25,079 bases of DNA from DASPJQ01 sp035299065 (GTDB lineage: Bacteria; Bacteroidota; Bacteroidia; Flavobacteriales_D; UBA2798), in NCBI GenBank assembly GCA_035299065.1, contig DATGXI010000087.1:1-25079 (forward strand), given 5' to 3'. This document shows positions 1 to 8,592 of the stretch, in pieces. Below the pieces are notes generated by a model. It was given only the letters and a program-made list of their open reading frames with translations, did no database searches and was not told the DNA's origin. Each line of letters starts with the position of its first letter. Positions within the stretch are counted from its first letter, which is position 1. Position numbers and translations under genes: made by a program.

Positions 1-174
1 GTGTATGGCGGAGCCTATTCAAAAGAAAAAAACGGGATACAAATGGGTCAAATCATTTTTATTTACCGAAAGGGGGCTTATGCCTACATGACCATTCAAA
101 CATGCGAATTGGCAAAAATGCAGGAGTTGGTACCGGTATATGATGTGTTTTACGGGTCGTTTAAGCTCCAGTAA
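1..174 (+). CDS. C-terminal fragment of an unidentified protein
   Basis: Frame 1 is open from the window edge to a TAA at 172-174, giving 57 residues that end in DVFYGSFKLQ. The fragment reads as beta strand followed by helix and strand (IIFIYRKGAYAYMTIQTCELAKMQELVPVYDVFYGSF). The pattern 'aromatic-rich strand, then an acidic or polar helix, then FxxSF near the C-terminus' resembles the ends of PsbP/DUF1795-like small domains, but that is only an impression. The start lies outside the window, so neither family nor length can be given. The next gene starts 87 bp downstream with its own putative promoter region. Confidence 0.6.
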   Translation: MYGGAYSKEKNGIQMGQIIFIYRKGAYAYMTIQTCELAKMQELVPVYDVFYGSFKLQ

Positions 175-261
175 CCAATTATAAAACGCTTCTTATCACT
201 GACCAAACGGTACAGTGTTTATTTCATTTTTTCGTATATTGCATGTATATATTAAACCATT

Positions 262-2595
262 ATGCGTGCACGTGCACTTTTCATCTTTTTCCTTGCTTTG
301 GTACAACCGGCTTTTTCGCAACATTTTTCGCGTGTAAAGGTTTTTGCCAATGATTCCCAAAAACAAATACTTGCCGAAAAAGGTGTTTGCCTTGACCATG
401 GTAAGCACAAAGAAAATTTGTGGATTGAAACTGATCTCTCCACCAGTGAAATTAATTTACTGGATGAAAATGGCATTCATTACGAGGTTGTGATTGAAAA
501 TGTGGTTGAGCATTATGAAAAACAAATTTCACAAGGAATTTCACGCGTTGTACCCACATGCAACCAATATCCACACACGTATACTGATCCGGTACATTTT
601 AAGTTGGGAAGCATGGGCGGATATCCTACCTATGCCCAAATTTTAAGTGAGTTGGATAGCATGGTGATTTTATATCCGGCACTTGTAAACGCAAAGGCCG
701 CAATAGGAGCGCATGTAACGGCAAACGGGAACAATATTTTCTGGACAAAAATTTCTGATAATCCGGGAGTGGATGAGAATGAACCGGAAATATTAATCAC
801 AGCCTTGCACCATGCGCGTGAGCCCGGCTCCATCACACAACTACTCTATTTCATGTGGCATTTACTGGAGAATTATGGAACCGATCCGGAAATAACGTAT
901 TTGATAGATCACACTGAAATTTATTTTATTCCGGTTGTGAATCCTGACGGGTATTTGCAAAACCAAATTACAAATCCAAGTGGTGGAGGCATGTGGCGCA
1001 AAAACCGCAGAAATAATGGTGACGGAACATTTGGTGTTGATTTAAACCGGAATTATTCGTACCAATGGGGTGTAAGCGGAGCTTCAGCCACAACCAGCAG
1101 TGATATTTATCGTGGGCCATCGGCTTTTTCAGAACCTGAAACAAAAGCCGTACGTGATTTTGTGTACGCACATAGTTTTGACCTGGCATTGAATTACCAC
1201 ACGTTTGGAAATTTATTGTTGTATCCGTATGGCTATGCAAACGTGAATGCAGTAGACCAAAATTATTTTGAAACCGCAACTGATTTGATGGTTTGCGATA
1301 ATGGATTTGCAAATATACAGGCAGTGGATTTATATGCCGCAAGTGGTGACAGCGATGATTGGATGTATGGGGATACACTTACAAAACCCAGGGTGTTTGC
1401 CATAACACCTGAAGTTGGGCCTGATGCATATGGATTTTGGCCCCCGTCAGCACAAATTAAGAACATCGCAAAAGATAATTTGTTTGCAAACATAACTGCA
1501 TTGAACTTATTGCATTATTACTGCAATGTAAACGAAACAAACAATGCCATTTTCAGGAACCTTACCCCAACACAGCAATTTAAGTTCAATTTGCAAAAGT
1601 TGGGATTGCAGGATACGGGTAGCACAACCGTTGCACTTATTCCTATATCGCCTGAAATTATAAGCGTAGGCTCGCCAAAAACGTACACCAACCTTGCAGG
1701 GTTTGTAAGTATAATTGACTCCATTGATTTTACCCTGGCAATGGGCACACCGGGTGGAGCGCAATTGACATTTGTATTGCAAACAACAAATCCTTCAGGA
1801 ATAATAAACGATACAGTGGTTAAATTTTTTGGACAGCCATATGCTTTTTATAGCAATGACTTTACAAGCCTGGGCGCGTTTACCAATGTAGGTTTTTCAA
1901 CAACTACAGCAACATTTGTTTCAGCAGGAAGCGCGGTTACCGAATCGCCTATAGGAAATTATGGTGCAGGTGTTAACAAAGCTTTAACCACGGCCGATGT
2001 TGCAATACCTTCAACAGCCTTGTTTGCACAATTGAGCTTTTATGCCAAATGGGATATTGAAGACCGGTATGATTATGCGCAGGTGTTGATTTCAGATAAT
2101 GCAGGATTGAGCTATACACCCTTGTGCGGACGTTATACAACGCCCGGTTCGGCTGATCAGGATTTAAACGATCCCGTGTATGATGCAACCATGAGTGATT
2201 GGGTGTTTGAAGAAATAAACCTGAATGCATACATCGGACAAACCGTGCGTATACGTTTAGCTTTTAAAAGTGATTCAGGTGTTGAGAAAGATGGGTTTTA
2301 CATGGACGATTTGAAAATTGAGATTATTGACCCGAACGGAATAAATGAAACTTCAGTGACAGGCGGTGTGCATGTGTACCCAAACCCTGTGAATGATGAG
2401 ATTTTTATAAAAAATGACTTAAATGAAAAAGAATTTTTGCTGCTTGACCAGGCCGGGAGAATTGTGAAGCAGGGTAAGTTGGGGGTTGGAGAAACAAAAA
2501 TGGCATTGGGTAGTTTTGAGGCAGGAAATTATATTCTTACGGTTAAATGTGCTAACGGTGTTAAGTGTAACCATAAACTAATTGTGATAAAATGA
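262..2595 (+). CDS. Secreted M14 zinc carboxypeptidase with T9SS sorting domain
   Basis: This 777-residue exported metallocarboxypeptidase should remove C-terminal residues from peptides outside the cell. Residues 1-19 form a signal peptide (RARALFIFFLALVQPAFS, then Q). The M14 domain covers roughly 115-420 and shows the complete catalytic set: zinc ligands H184 and E187 in HHARE, R263 in DLNRNY, zinc ligand H313 in LNYHTFGN and catalytic E384 in TPEVG. NPDGY and WRKNRR are also typical of the family. Residues about 530-690 form a beta-rich, MAM-like jelly-roll module (LSFYAKWDIE, FYMDDLKIEI). The protein ends in a type-A T9SS sorting domain from VYPNPVNDE (about 705) to the C-terminus, so outer-membrane translocation through T9SS is inferred. 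The stop overlaps the start of the following gene by ATGA, indicating translational coupling. Substrate is unknown. Confidence 0.95.
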   Translation: MRARALFIFFLALVQPAFSQHFSRVKVFANDSQKQILAEKGVCLDHGKHKENLWIETDLSTSEINLLDENGIHYEVVIENVVEHYEKQISQGISRVVPTCNQYPHTYTDPVHFKLGSMGGYPTYAQILSELDSMVILYPALVNAKAAIGAHVTANGNNIFWTKISDNPGVDENEPEILITALHHAREPGSITQLLYFMWHLLENYGTDPEITYLIDHTEIYFIPVVNPDGYLQNQITNPSGGGMWRKNRRNNGDGTFGVDLNRNYSYQWGVSGASATTSSDIYRGPSAFSEPETKAVRDFVYAHSFDLALNYHTFGNLLLYPYGYANVNAVDQNYFETATDLMVCDNGFANIQAVDLYAASGDSDDWMYGDTLTKPRVFAITPEVGPDAYGFWPPSAQIKNIAKDNLFANITALNLLHYYCNVNETNNAIFRNLTPTQQFKFNLQKLGLQDTGSTTVALIPISPEIISVGSPKTYTNLAGFVSIIDSIDFTLAMGTPGGAQLTFVLQTTNPSGIINDTVVKFFGQPYAFYSNDFTSLGAFTNVGFSTTTATFVSAGSAVTESPIGNYGAGVNKALTTADVAIPSTALFAQLSFYAKWDIEDRYDYAQVLISDNAGLSYTPLCGRYTTPGSADQDLNDPVYDATMSDWVFEEINLNAYIGQTVRIRLAFKSDSGVEKDGFYMDDLKIEIIDPNGINETSVTGGVHVYPNPVNDEIFIKNDLNEKEFLLLDQAGRIVKQGKLGVGETKMALGSFEAGNYILTVKCANGVKCNHKLIVIK

Positions 2596-3647
2596 AGGTA
2601 ATTATCACCGGTATTTGTTTTTTTATGAATGGCTTGCTTTTTGCGCAAAGTTTAAAAAATGTTTTATTTATTGGTAATAGCTATACACAGGTAAATGATT
2701 TACCGGGAATGGTGTCAACCATTGCCTCGTCTTTAAACGATTCGGTATATCATGAATCAAGTACACCGGGAGGATATACATTGCAAATGCATTCAACAAA
2801 TCCGGGAACACTTTCAAAAATAAATTCAGGCAACTGGCAGTATGTGGTTATACAGGCACAAAGCCAGGAACCCGCTATGCCGCCTGCGCAGGTTGCGGCT
2901 AATGTGTATCCGTATGCCGATTCCCTTGTAAAACATGTTTGGGAGCATGATACGTGCACACGTGTTTTATTTTACATGACCTGGGGACGAAAAAATGGCG
3001 ATGCGGCCAACTGTCCTTTTTATCCTGTAGTATGCACCTATGGTGGAATGCAATCCAGGTTAAGGCAATCGTATTTGGAAATGGCACAATTGTTCAACAA
3101 AGAAGTTTGTCCGGTTGGTGTAGCATGGAAAGAGGTAAGGGAAACTGATTCCACCATTGAATTATACAATGCTGATGAAAGTCATCCTTCGTTGGAAGGA
3201 ACCTATTTAGCGGCATGTACATTTTATTGCAGCATTTTTCATAAGCCCGTAACGGGTTGTTATGTGCCGGCCGGCATAAGTTTACCTGTTGCGAATTTAC
3301 TTCAGGTTATAGCACAGTCAACCGTTTTTGATAGTTTAAGCACCTGGAATATTGATACCAGTAACATTGCATGCGCGCTTAATAGTATGATAGAAACAGA
3401 ACAGTCAAAAGCAGAGGATAGGTGCAGCGTTTGGATAAATGCAGCAACGGGCATGTTGCATGTGGTAAGTGAAAACGATGTTAATTATATAATGACAGAT
3501 CAAAGTGGGCGTTTATTGCAGCCGGGTGCATTGAAAGCCGGAGAAACTAATATAAATATTTCAAATCTCCAAACCGGTTTGTATTTTTTTACTGTAATTT
3601 CAAAAAACAAACGGATTTCAAATTTCAAATTCACGATTATCCGTTGA
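2592..3647 (+). CDS. Secreted SGNH/GDSL-type hydrolase with T9SS sorting domain
   Basis: This 351-residue protein starts inside the stop codon of the carboxypeptidase gene (ATGA overlap), so the two are probably co-translated. A short signal peptide ends near LLFAQ (about residue 19). The SGNH hydrolase signature follows at once: FIGNSYT with nucleophile S30, YMTWGRKNGD as a possible block-III Asn, and NADESHPS with D195 and H198 as the Asp/His of the triad. The arrangement resembles DUF4886-like SGNH proteins. Members of the fold cleave esters, often acetyl groups on glycans; the substrate here cannot be told. The last 75 residues or so (LLQPGALKAGETNINISNLQTG..FKFTIIR) have the shape of a T9SS type-A sorting domain, although the PNP motif is not obvious. 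Export together with the carboxypeptidase is inferred. Confidence 0.85.
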   Translation: MKVIITGICFFMNGLLFAQSLKNVLFIGNSYTQVNDLPGMVSTIASSLNDSVYHESSTPGGYTLQMHSTNPGTLSKINSGNWQYVVIQAQSQEPAMPPAQVAANVYPYADSLVKHVWEHDTCTRVLFYMTWGRKNGDAANCPFYPVVCTYGGMQSRLRQSYLEMAQLFNKEVCPVGVAWKEVRETDSTIELYNADESHPSLEGTYLAACTFYCSIFHKPVTGCYVPAGISLPVANLLQVIAQSTVFDSLSTWNIDTSNIACALNSMIETEQSKAEDRCSVWINAATGMLHVVSENDVNYIMTDQSGRLLQPGALKAGETNINISNLQTGLYFFTVISKNKRISNFKFTIIR

Positions 3648-3797
3648 TTTTTCCCGATAATTCGTTTAGATGGCAGGATTAAATGTGAAATGAATATTTT
3701 AATTACTAACGTGTTAGGGACTAACGCAGATTTTGTTTTTTATTCACAAAATGTAAAAATTAACAAGTCATTAAGTTTTTACTTTATTTAAAAATCC

Positions 3798-3805
3798 TAT
3801 CTTTA
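3798..3805 (+). promoter_or_regulatory. Candidate -7 element upstream of the M23/LysM gene
   Basis: TATCTTTA matches the Bacteroidota -7 consensus TAnnTTTG at 7 of 8 positions and lies about 20 bp before the proposed TTG start at 3826. No clear TTG-type -33 element is visible at the usual distance, so this is tentative. If used, the 5' leader would be only about 10-15 nt. Confidence 0.3.
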
Positions 3806-3825
3806 GGCGCAATCAGATCGCACAT

Positions 3826-4911
3826 TTGTTGGGAGCCGCGTTTAAATATCTGATCTCCAGAAAGTTATTTATTTTCTGTATGCCCCTCCTTTTAGGGGCC
3901 ATGTCAGGGTATGCCCAGGTTCAGCCCCCTGGTGAAGGCAAAACCCCCATTGACACCCTTCCCTTTGAAGACACTCATATTGTGATATTTACCGATCATT
4001 CATGGCAGTATTTACGCGATGAAAATTTTGATGGCATATTAAATAAGCCTTTGCATGACCTGGTGACCAATGACACTTCGTTGCGCTATAAAACATTGTG
4101 GAATACCGAAATGCCTTTTACCTATGACAATGATATCAATCGCTTGAAAGACACCATTTGGTTGTGTTCGGTTGATACATCGCATAGCCGCTGGTGCCTG
4201 CCAATTGAAGGAGCTATACTTTCCTCATTTAAATACCGTGGTTCACGTTTTCACCACGGGCTTGACATTGATTTGAATGTTGGTGATCCAGTGAAAGCTG
4301 CTTTTGACGGAGTGGTACGTTATGCACAATACAATAAAGGTGGATTTGGAAACTGTGTCATCATTCGCCATTACAACGGGTTGGAAACCTACTACGCACA
4401 TTTTTCAAAAATAAAAGTGCGTCCGTATGAGCGTGTAACTGCCGGCCAGGTTATAGGCCTTGGAGGTTGCACAGGGCGTTGTTATGGTCCGCATTTGCAT
4501 TTTGAGGTACGTTTTTATGACAATGCCCTGGATCCAGCCGAAATTTTTGATTTTCAAAATAAAAAACTGAAAGATGAAAATCTTTTTATTTGCCCAAGCA
4601 TGTTCAATTACCGTGCGGTTTCCAAAAAAAATATTCTCCTGGAAAAATATTGGAACAATCCTGATATGCAGCACCAGATAGAGGATGAGTACGATGAAAA
4701 AATGCACGGGAACGGTGGCGAGGAAAAACATGAAACCGTTGTTGAGCACAATTACACAAACACGAATGCAAAATACCACAAGGTAAGAAGTGGTGATACG
4801 TTGAGTGCCATTGCAAAAAAATATGGCACATCGGTCGACAGGCTTTGCGCATTAAATGGCATAAACCGAAATAAAATTTTGTCGGTGGGACAAAAAATCC
4901 GCATCAAGTAA
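3826..4911 (+). CDS. M23 family metallopeptidase with C-terminal LysM domain
   Basis: A 361-residue exported peptidoglycan hydrolase of the LytM/M23 type, expected to cut peptide cross-links in the cell wall. The M23 domain covers about 130-245. H143 and D147 in HHGLDID and H223/H225 in GPHLHFEVR supply the zinc site and catalytic His; YYAHFSKI is the conserved middle motif. A LysM domain closes the protein (about 315-361: HKVRSGDTLSAIAKKYG..IRIK) and should bind peptidoglycan glycan strands. I keep the TTG start at 3826 (3829 is also TTG) because it gives a signal peptide with a basic n-region (KYLISRKLFIF) ending near SGYAQ. The first ATG, at 3880, would leave MPLLLGAMSGYAQ with no positive charge. 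It could act in cell separation or wall remodelling. The intact zinc site argues against a degenerate EnvC/NlpD-like activator. Confidence 0.92.
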   Translation: MLGAAFKYLISRKLFIFCMPLLLGAMSGYAQVQPPGEGKTPIDTLPFEDTHIVIFTDHSWQYLRDENFDGILNKPLHDLVTNDTSLRYKTLWNTEMPFTYDNDINRLKDTIWLCSVDTSHSRWCLPIEGAILSSFKYRGSRFHHGLDIDLNVGDPVKAAFDGVVRYAQYNKGGFGNCVIIRHYNGLETYYAHFSKIKVRPYERVTAGQVIGLGGCTGRCYGPHLHFEVRFYDNALDPAEIFDFQNKKLKDENLFICPSMFNYRAVSKKNILLEKYWNNPDMQHQIEDEYDEKMHGNGGEEKHETVVEHNYTNTNAKYHKVRSGDTLSAIAKKYGTSVDRLCALNGINRNKILSVGQKIRIK

Positions 4912-5025
4912 AATTCAGTACTTCATTTTTTTTAATTTCTGCGTTTCACCAGTCTTCATGGGTTATCAACCTTTATTTGGTTAATAACTACGCGTGCTTT
5001 CAATTTAAGCAGTTTTTCAAGCAAC

Positions 5026-5033
5026 TAATTTTG
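5026..5033 (+). promoter_or_regulatory. Candidate -7 promoter element and structured leader of the small TPR/SPOR gene
   Basis: TAATTTTG is a perfect match to the Bacteroidota -7 consensus TAnnTTTG. The leader from about 5040 to 5098 contains a small bulged hairpin (AATATCCCA, 7-nt loop, TGGGTATT, about 5047-5070). A -33 TTG is not evident at the expected place, so the promoter call rests on the -7 box alone. Confidence 0.4.
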
Positions 5034-5098
5034 TTTTGTGCCATAAAATATCCCAATGAAGGTGGGTATTGCATATGAACACTAAATAAATTACACCC

Positions 5099-6121
5099 AT
5101 GAAAGCGTGCGTTTTGAGCATAGTTTTTCTTACCCTGCTACTGGATTTACAAGGCCAGGTGAAAAAATTCCCCTCTGACAAAAGCGAAAAGGAAAAATTT
5201 GAAGAGGCTCAAAAACTGTTTGCCGAATCTGATTTTGAAAAGGCGTATGAATATTATGATTACCTGGAACAGGTAAATCCCGGGCATATACAGGTTCAAT
5301 TACCCATGGCCCTGTGTGTGCAAAACCTTGAGCCGGATGTGAAAATTGTACTTTCGTTTTTTGAACGCATACGGGAAAAAGACAGGATCGGGAATGAATT
5401 TTCATTTTATTATGCTTTGGCCCTGCATAACAACTACCAGTTTGAGGAAGCCATTTACCAAATGAATGTTTTTTTAAAGCAAGGTAAATTTTCGGGCAAG
5501 CAAAAAGAGGTTGCCGAAAAAACAATAACCTATTGTGAAAATGCATTGGAACTGGCGTATAACAAAACGATACAGAACACCCAGGGCGATGGGTATATGA
5601 GCGAACATATTTCAACCGATACGGTGTTTTACAAAATAAATACAGTAAGAAATAATGCATTGCCGGTTGATATAAAAAAGGATTCTGAAAACAATAAGGG
5701 TTTGATCACGCAGAATGCAAATTACAATATACCTGTAAGTAATGCCGGTAACGAGGTAAAAGCAGTTGAACCGTGCGTCAATTCTGAACTTAAAATTATG
5801 CCACTTTCAGAATTCCTGGATTTCACGCATCCTGAACTTAGTTTCAGAATACAGGTTGGCGTTTTTTGTTTGCCTGAGAACATGAAAAAAGATAAGTTTG
5901 GAAATGAATTGAAATGTGTAAAAGAAGCAACCGAAAAAGGAGGCGTACGCTACACCATACAGGATTTTAAAACCTTGCGTGAAGCATACGCATACCGCGA
6001 TGAACTAATAGCAAAGGGAATGAAGGATGCGTTTGTTACATCTATGTTTAAAGATAAACGTACGTTGCTGGTTGATGTACGCATGGAAATTGCAAAATCA
6101 CTGGCATTCGAAATAAATTAA
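5099..6121 (+). CDS. Exported TPR-like protein with C-terminal SPOR-like domain (short paralogue)
   Basis: A 340-residue protein with a signal peptide (MKACVLSIVFLTLLLDLQGQ). Residues 20-160 are helical, TPR-like repeats (FAESDFEKAYEYYDYLEQVNPGH; YALALHNNYQFEEAIYQMNVFLKQGK). A poorly structured stretch follows (about 165-240). From F249 (FRIQVGVF) to about 330 there is a SPOR-like module, with RYTIQDFKTLREAYAYRDELIAKGMKDAFVTSMF as its second half. SPOR domains bind glycan strands lacking stem peptides, so a peptidoglycan-anchored periplasmic scaffold is a reasonable inference. Both ends are clearly homologous to the next gene (6258-8471), but the PD40 propeller and regulatory-like domain in the middle of that protein are absent. 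It is either a duplicate that lost its centre or an ancestral short form. The precise role is unknown. Confidence 0.85.
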   Translation: MKACVLSIVFLTLLLDLQGQVKKFPSDKSEKEKFEEAQKLFAESDFEKAYEYYDYLEQVNPGHIQVQLPMALCVQNLEPDVKIVLSFFERIREKDRIGNEFSFYYALALHNNYQFEEAIYQMNVFLKQGKFSGKQKEVAEKTITYCENALELAYNKTIQNTQGDGYMSEHISTDTVFYKINTVRNNALPVDIKKDSENNKGLITQNANYNIPVSNAGNEVKAVEPCVNSELKIMPLSEFLDFTHPELSFRIQVGVFCLPENMKKDKFGNELKCVKEATEKGGVRYTIQDFKTLREAYAYRDELIAKGMKDAFVTSMFKDKRTLLVDVRMEIAKSLAFEIN

Positions 6122-6125
6122 ATTT

Positions 6126-6184
6126 CCCGTTACATCGTTGTAGGTACATTTTTAAAATCTTACATGTACCTTACACGGGGTTTT
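6126..6184 (+). terminator. Possible bulged intrinsic terminator
   Basis: After the stop at 6121, CCCGT (6126-6130) can pair with ACGGG (6175-6179). GTAGGTACAT (6140-6149) can pair with ATGTACCTTAC (6164-6174) with one bulge. The structure is followed by a short T run (6181-6184). The T tract is short and the stem interrupted, so termination may be partial. Confidence 0.35.
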
Positions 6185-6228
6185 ATACAAAGTTGCGTTA
6201 ATAAGTATACCGGTGTTTAAATTTCGCG

Positions 6229-6240
6229 CCATGCGCATGG
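6229..6240. promoter_or_regulatory. 12-bp palindrome in the leader of the PD40/SPOR gene
   Basis: CCATGCGCATGG is a perfect palindrome 17 bp before the ATG at 6258; one further C-G pair and a G-T wobble extend it when read as RNA. It could be an operator or a small leader hairpin. A TAAATTTC sequence at 6218 (7 of 8 to TAnnTTTG) lies just upstream and would place the palindrome at the transcript start. Confidence 0.3.
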
Positions 6241-6257
6241 TGTATTTTTAAGAAAGC

Positions 6258-8471
6258 ATGAAACGGCTTGTTTGGTTGATATCGGTTTTGTTCATCACCT
6301 GTTTGCAATCCTATGCACAGGAGAAAAAATTCCCTGCTAACAAAGAAGAAAAAGCCAAATACGAGGAAGCGGGAATACTTTTTACGGAAGGTGAATTTGA
6401 AAAGGCATTTGAGCTTTACAAGAACCTGGAAGAAGGAAATCCCGGTCATTCAGAAGTACTATTACCCTTAGCCATTTCTGCGCAAAATCTGGAAGGTGGC
6501 CACGAAATGGCGCTTTCTTATTTTGAGAAAATGGACAAAAAAGATTTGGCCGGTACTGATTTCCCTTATTACTATGGATTGAGTTTGCACATGAATTACC
6601 GGTTCCAGGAGTCCATTGACCAGATGAATATTTTTTTAAAATCGGGCAAACATCCAAAGGAACAAAAAGAAAAAGCAGAGCAAACCATTCGCTATTGTGA
6701 AAATGGTTTGGCGTTAATGGCCATTCCTGCAAAAGTACGCATTGAAACATTGGGTGATCCATTGAATACGCCTGCATCAGAATATGCGCCCATGATTTCG
6801 GCCGATGAGAAAACAATTGTGTCAACATACCGTGGTGATAAATCAACCGGTGGCTTGCAGGAACAACCGGGCCAGGTTAAAAAAGATTACAACGAGGATG
6901 TGCAGATCGCTTACAAAGATTCAGCAGGATATTGGTTTGAGCCGTTGATATTGCAATCGAATATAAACACCGTTGGTAACGATGCCTGTGTTGCAATTTC
7001 ACCCGATGCCCAATATTTATATTTATTCAGGAGCATTGAAGATGACCCGGGCTCGTTATACAAAAGTGAATTGGATGGTTATACCTGGACCGATCCTGAA
7101 TTATTAAAAGGTGATGTGAATTCAAAATGGTGGGAAGGAAGCATTACCATTTCACACGATGGACGTAAAGTTTTTTTTGCAAGTGAACGCCCCGGTGGGT
7201 TGGGTGGCCGCGACATTTATGAAGCACGCCTTATGAAGGATGGAAGTTGGGGAAATGTAAAAAATATTGGAACTGTTGTGAATACCAAAGAAAATGATGA
7301 TGCTCCTTTTTTACATCCAAGTGGAAAATACCTGGTGTTTAGTTCAGAAGGACATACGAGTATGGGTGGATTTGACATTTTTGTAAGTGAACTAAATCCC
7401 GATTCCACCTGGGGAAAACCGGTTAACATTGGCTACCCCATTAACTCAACAACCGATGATAAATTTTATACTGTTACTGCTGATGGACACCATGGCTATT
7501 ATTCATCAGGAAAAAAAGGTGGATTGGGTAAGCAGGATATTTATAAAGTAAGCCCGGGTATTGATAAAAATGTTGTATTGTGCCAGGTAATTGGCGATGT
7601 TTATTTGGATGATTACCCAACTTTTTGCGAAATTGAAGTAACAGATGATGCAACACCGGTTTTGCGCACCATGTATAATTCCAATTCCCTTTCGGGAAAA
7701 TTCCTGGTTGTATTGCCACCCGAAAAAAAATACAAGCTTAAATTTATGATTGGTGGTATGGAACCAAAGGAATACCTGGTTGATGCAAAAAACATAGCCG
7801 GTTTCGTTGAAAAATATTTATTGGTAAAGTTTTATACCGATGGAAGATCAACCTCGCTAAAAGAAGTTCCGGCTGATTCAATCAAGGCCCTGAATTATGC
7901 ACTTATCAAAGAAAAAAGCGATGTGAATAACCCTGAAATGGCAACTGCCCATCACAAAGACACCACGCACGCAATAACTGCCAATAACACAGCCACAAAT
8001 ACCACTAATACTTCAGTCAATAATACAAGTACGAGTAACACGACCAATAATACAGCCACGAATACCACCAATAACACGAATACTTCAGCCAATACCACTA
8101 CTAACAACAATACAACTAATCTGAATGCTGATCCAACATTAAAGGTCATGCCTATGCCGGAATTTGTGGAGTATTCAAATCCTAAACTAACATTCAGGGT
8201 GCAGGTTGGCGCGTACCGGTTTCCGCAAAATTTCAAGGTTGAAAAATTTGAACGCGATGAAAAAAGTAAAAAAGAAATGTTAACCGATGGAATTACACGG
8301 TTTACCATAAAGGAATTTAATACATTAAAAGAAGCTTACGCATACCGCGATGAGATGGTAAAACTTGGTGTAAGCGATGCATTTGTTACCGCCATTTATA
8401 AAGGCAAACGGTTCCTGCTTTCCGATTTACGGTTGGAACTGGCCAGGACGTTGAATCGGGATACCAACTAA
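6258..8471 (+). CDS. Exported TPR-PD40-SPOR envelope protein, PorE-like architecture
   Basis: A 737-residue protein. In order it has a signal peptide (1-20, ending QSYAQ), TPR-like repeats (20-160), and a PD40/WD40-like propeller (about 170-440) whose blades read ISADEKTIVSTY, ISPDAQYLYLF, ISHDGRKVFFAS, LHPSGKYLVFSS and VTADGHHGYYSS with GGLGGRDIY-type turns. A beta-rich regulatory-like domain (about 445-540) and an Asn/Thr-rich linker (about 570-625) follow. The protein ends in a SPOR-like domain from F646 (FRVQVGAYRF). T9SS protein PorE and its relatives combine TPR, propeller, a carboxypeptidase-regulatory-like domain and an OmpA_C peptidoglycan-binding domain. Here SPOR takes the OmpA_C position, which could serve the same anchoring role. 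Participation in T9SS is inference only; a general envelope scaffold is the alternative. The upstream gene is its shortened paralogue. Confidence 0.85.
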   Translation: MKRLVWLISVLFITCLQSYAQEKKFPANKEEKAKYEEAGILFTEGEFEKAFELYKNLEEGNPGHSEVLLPLAISAQNLEGGHEMALSYFEKMDKKDLAGTDFPYYYGLSLHMNYRFQESIDQMNIFLKSGKHPKEQKEKAEQTIRYCENGLALMAIPAKVRIETLGDPLNTPASEYAPMISADEKTIVSTYRGDKSTGGLQEQPGQVKKDYNEDVQIAYKDSAGYWFEPLILQSNINTVGNDACVAISPDAQYLYLFRSIEDDPGSLYKSELDGYTWTDPELLKGDVNSKWWEGSITISHDGRKVFFASERPGGLGGRDIYEARLMKDGSWGNVKNIGTVVNTKENDDAPFLHPSGKYLVFSSEGHTSMGGFDIFVSELNPDSTWGKPVNIGYPINSTTDDKFYTVTADGHHGYYSSGKKGGLGKQDIYKVSPGIDKNVVLCQVIGDVYLDDYPTFCEIEVTDDATPVLRTMYNSNSLSGKFLVVLPPEKKYKLKFMIGGMEPKEYLVDAKNIAGFVEKYLLVKFYTDGRSTSLKEVPADSIKALNYALIKEKSDVNNPEMATAHHKDTTHAITANNTATNTTNTSVNNTSTSNTTNNTATNTTNNTNTSANTTTNNNTTNLNADPTLKVMPMPEFVEYSNPKLTFRVQVGAYRFPQNFKVEKFERDEKSKKEMLTDGITRFTIKEFNTLKEAYAYRDEMVKLGVSDAFVTAIYKGKRFLLSDLRLELARTLNRDTN
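7966..8128 (+). repeat. Degenerate Asn/Thr-rich coding repeat (interdomain linker)
   Basis: AAC/AAT and ACC/ACA/ACT codons alternate across about 54 codons inside the PD40/SPOR gene. Two longer blocks (about 7985-8023 and 8047-8095) are near-copies sharing aataccac..aatacttcag, so the tract probably grew by slippage or internal duplication. It links the regulatory-like and SPOR domains and is likely flexible and variable in length between strains. Confidence 0.75.
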
Positions 8472-8592
8472 GAATTCAGGATAGAAAATTTCAGGTAGAT
8501 AGATAAAGCGTTGCCGTTAAGATTTCCTGGACGATTTTCGATTATATTGTTTACATTCGTTAACATTAAATCTATCTTATTAAAAATCATTT

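Noticed and set aside
3812..3854. ATCAGAT / ATCTGAT pairing around the TTG start
   Set aside because: Only 7 bp with a 29-nt loop, too weak to claim regulation.
4962..4988. GTTATCAACC / GGTTAATAAC inverted repeat resembling DnaA boxes
   Set aside because: Only a single imperfect pair, differing from TTATCCACA at key positions, and no dnaA, dnaN or AT-rich origin context; more likely a weak hairpin.
5130..5660. 176-residue minus-strand reading frame opposite the short TPR/SPOR gene
   Set aside because: It is a shadow of a well-supported plus-strand gene; its translation is rich in Cys, His and Phe with no domain pattern.
6382..6846. 154-residue minus-strand frame inside the PD40/SPOR gene
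   Set aside because: Shadow of a well-supported gene; no signal peptide, motif or independent start context.
7966..8128. Regular short repeats that could suggest a CRISPR or minisatellite
   Set aside because: The repetition is codon-level (Asn/Thr) in frame within a gene, with no spacer-repeat periodicity.
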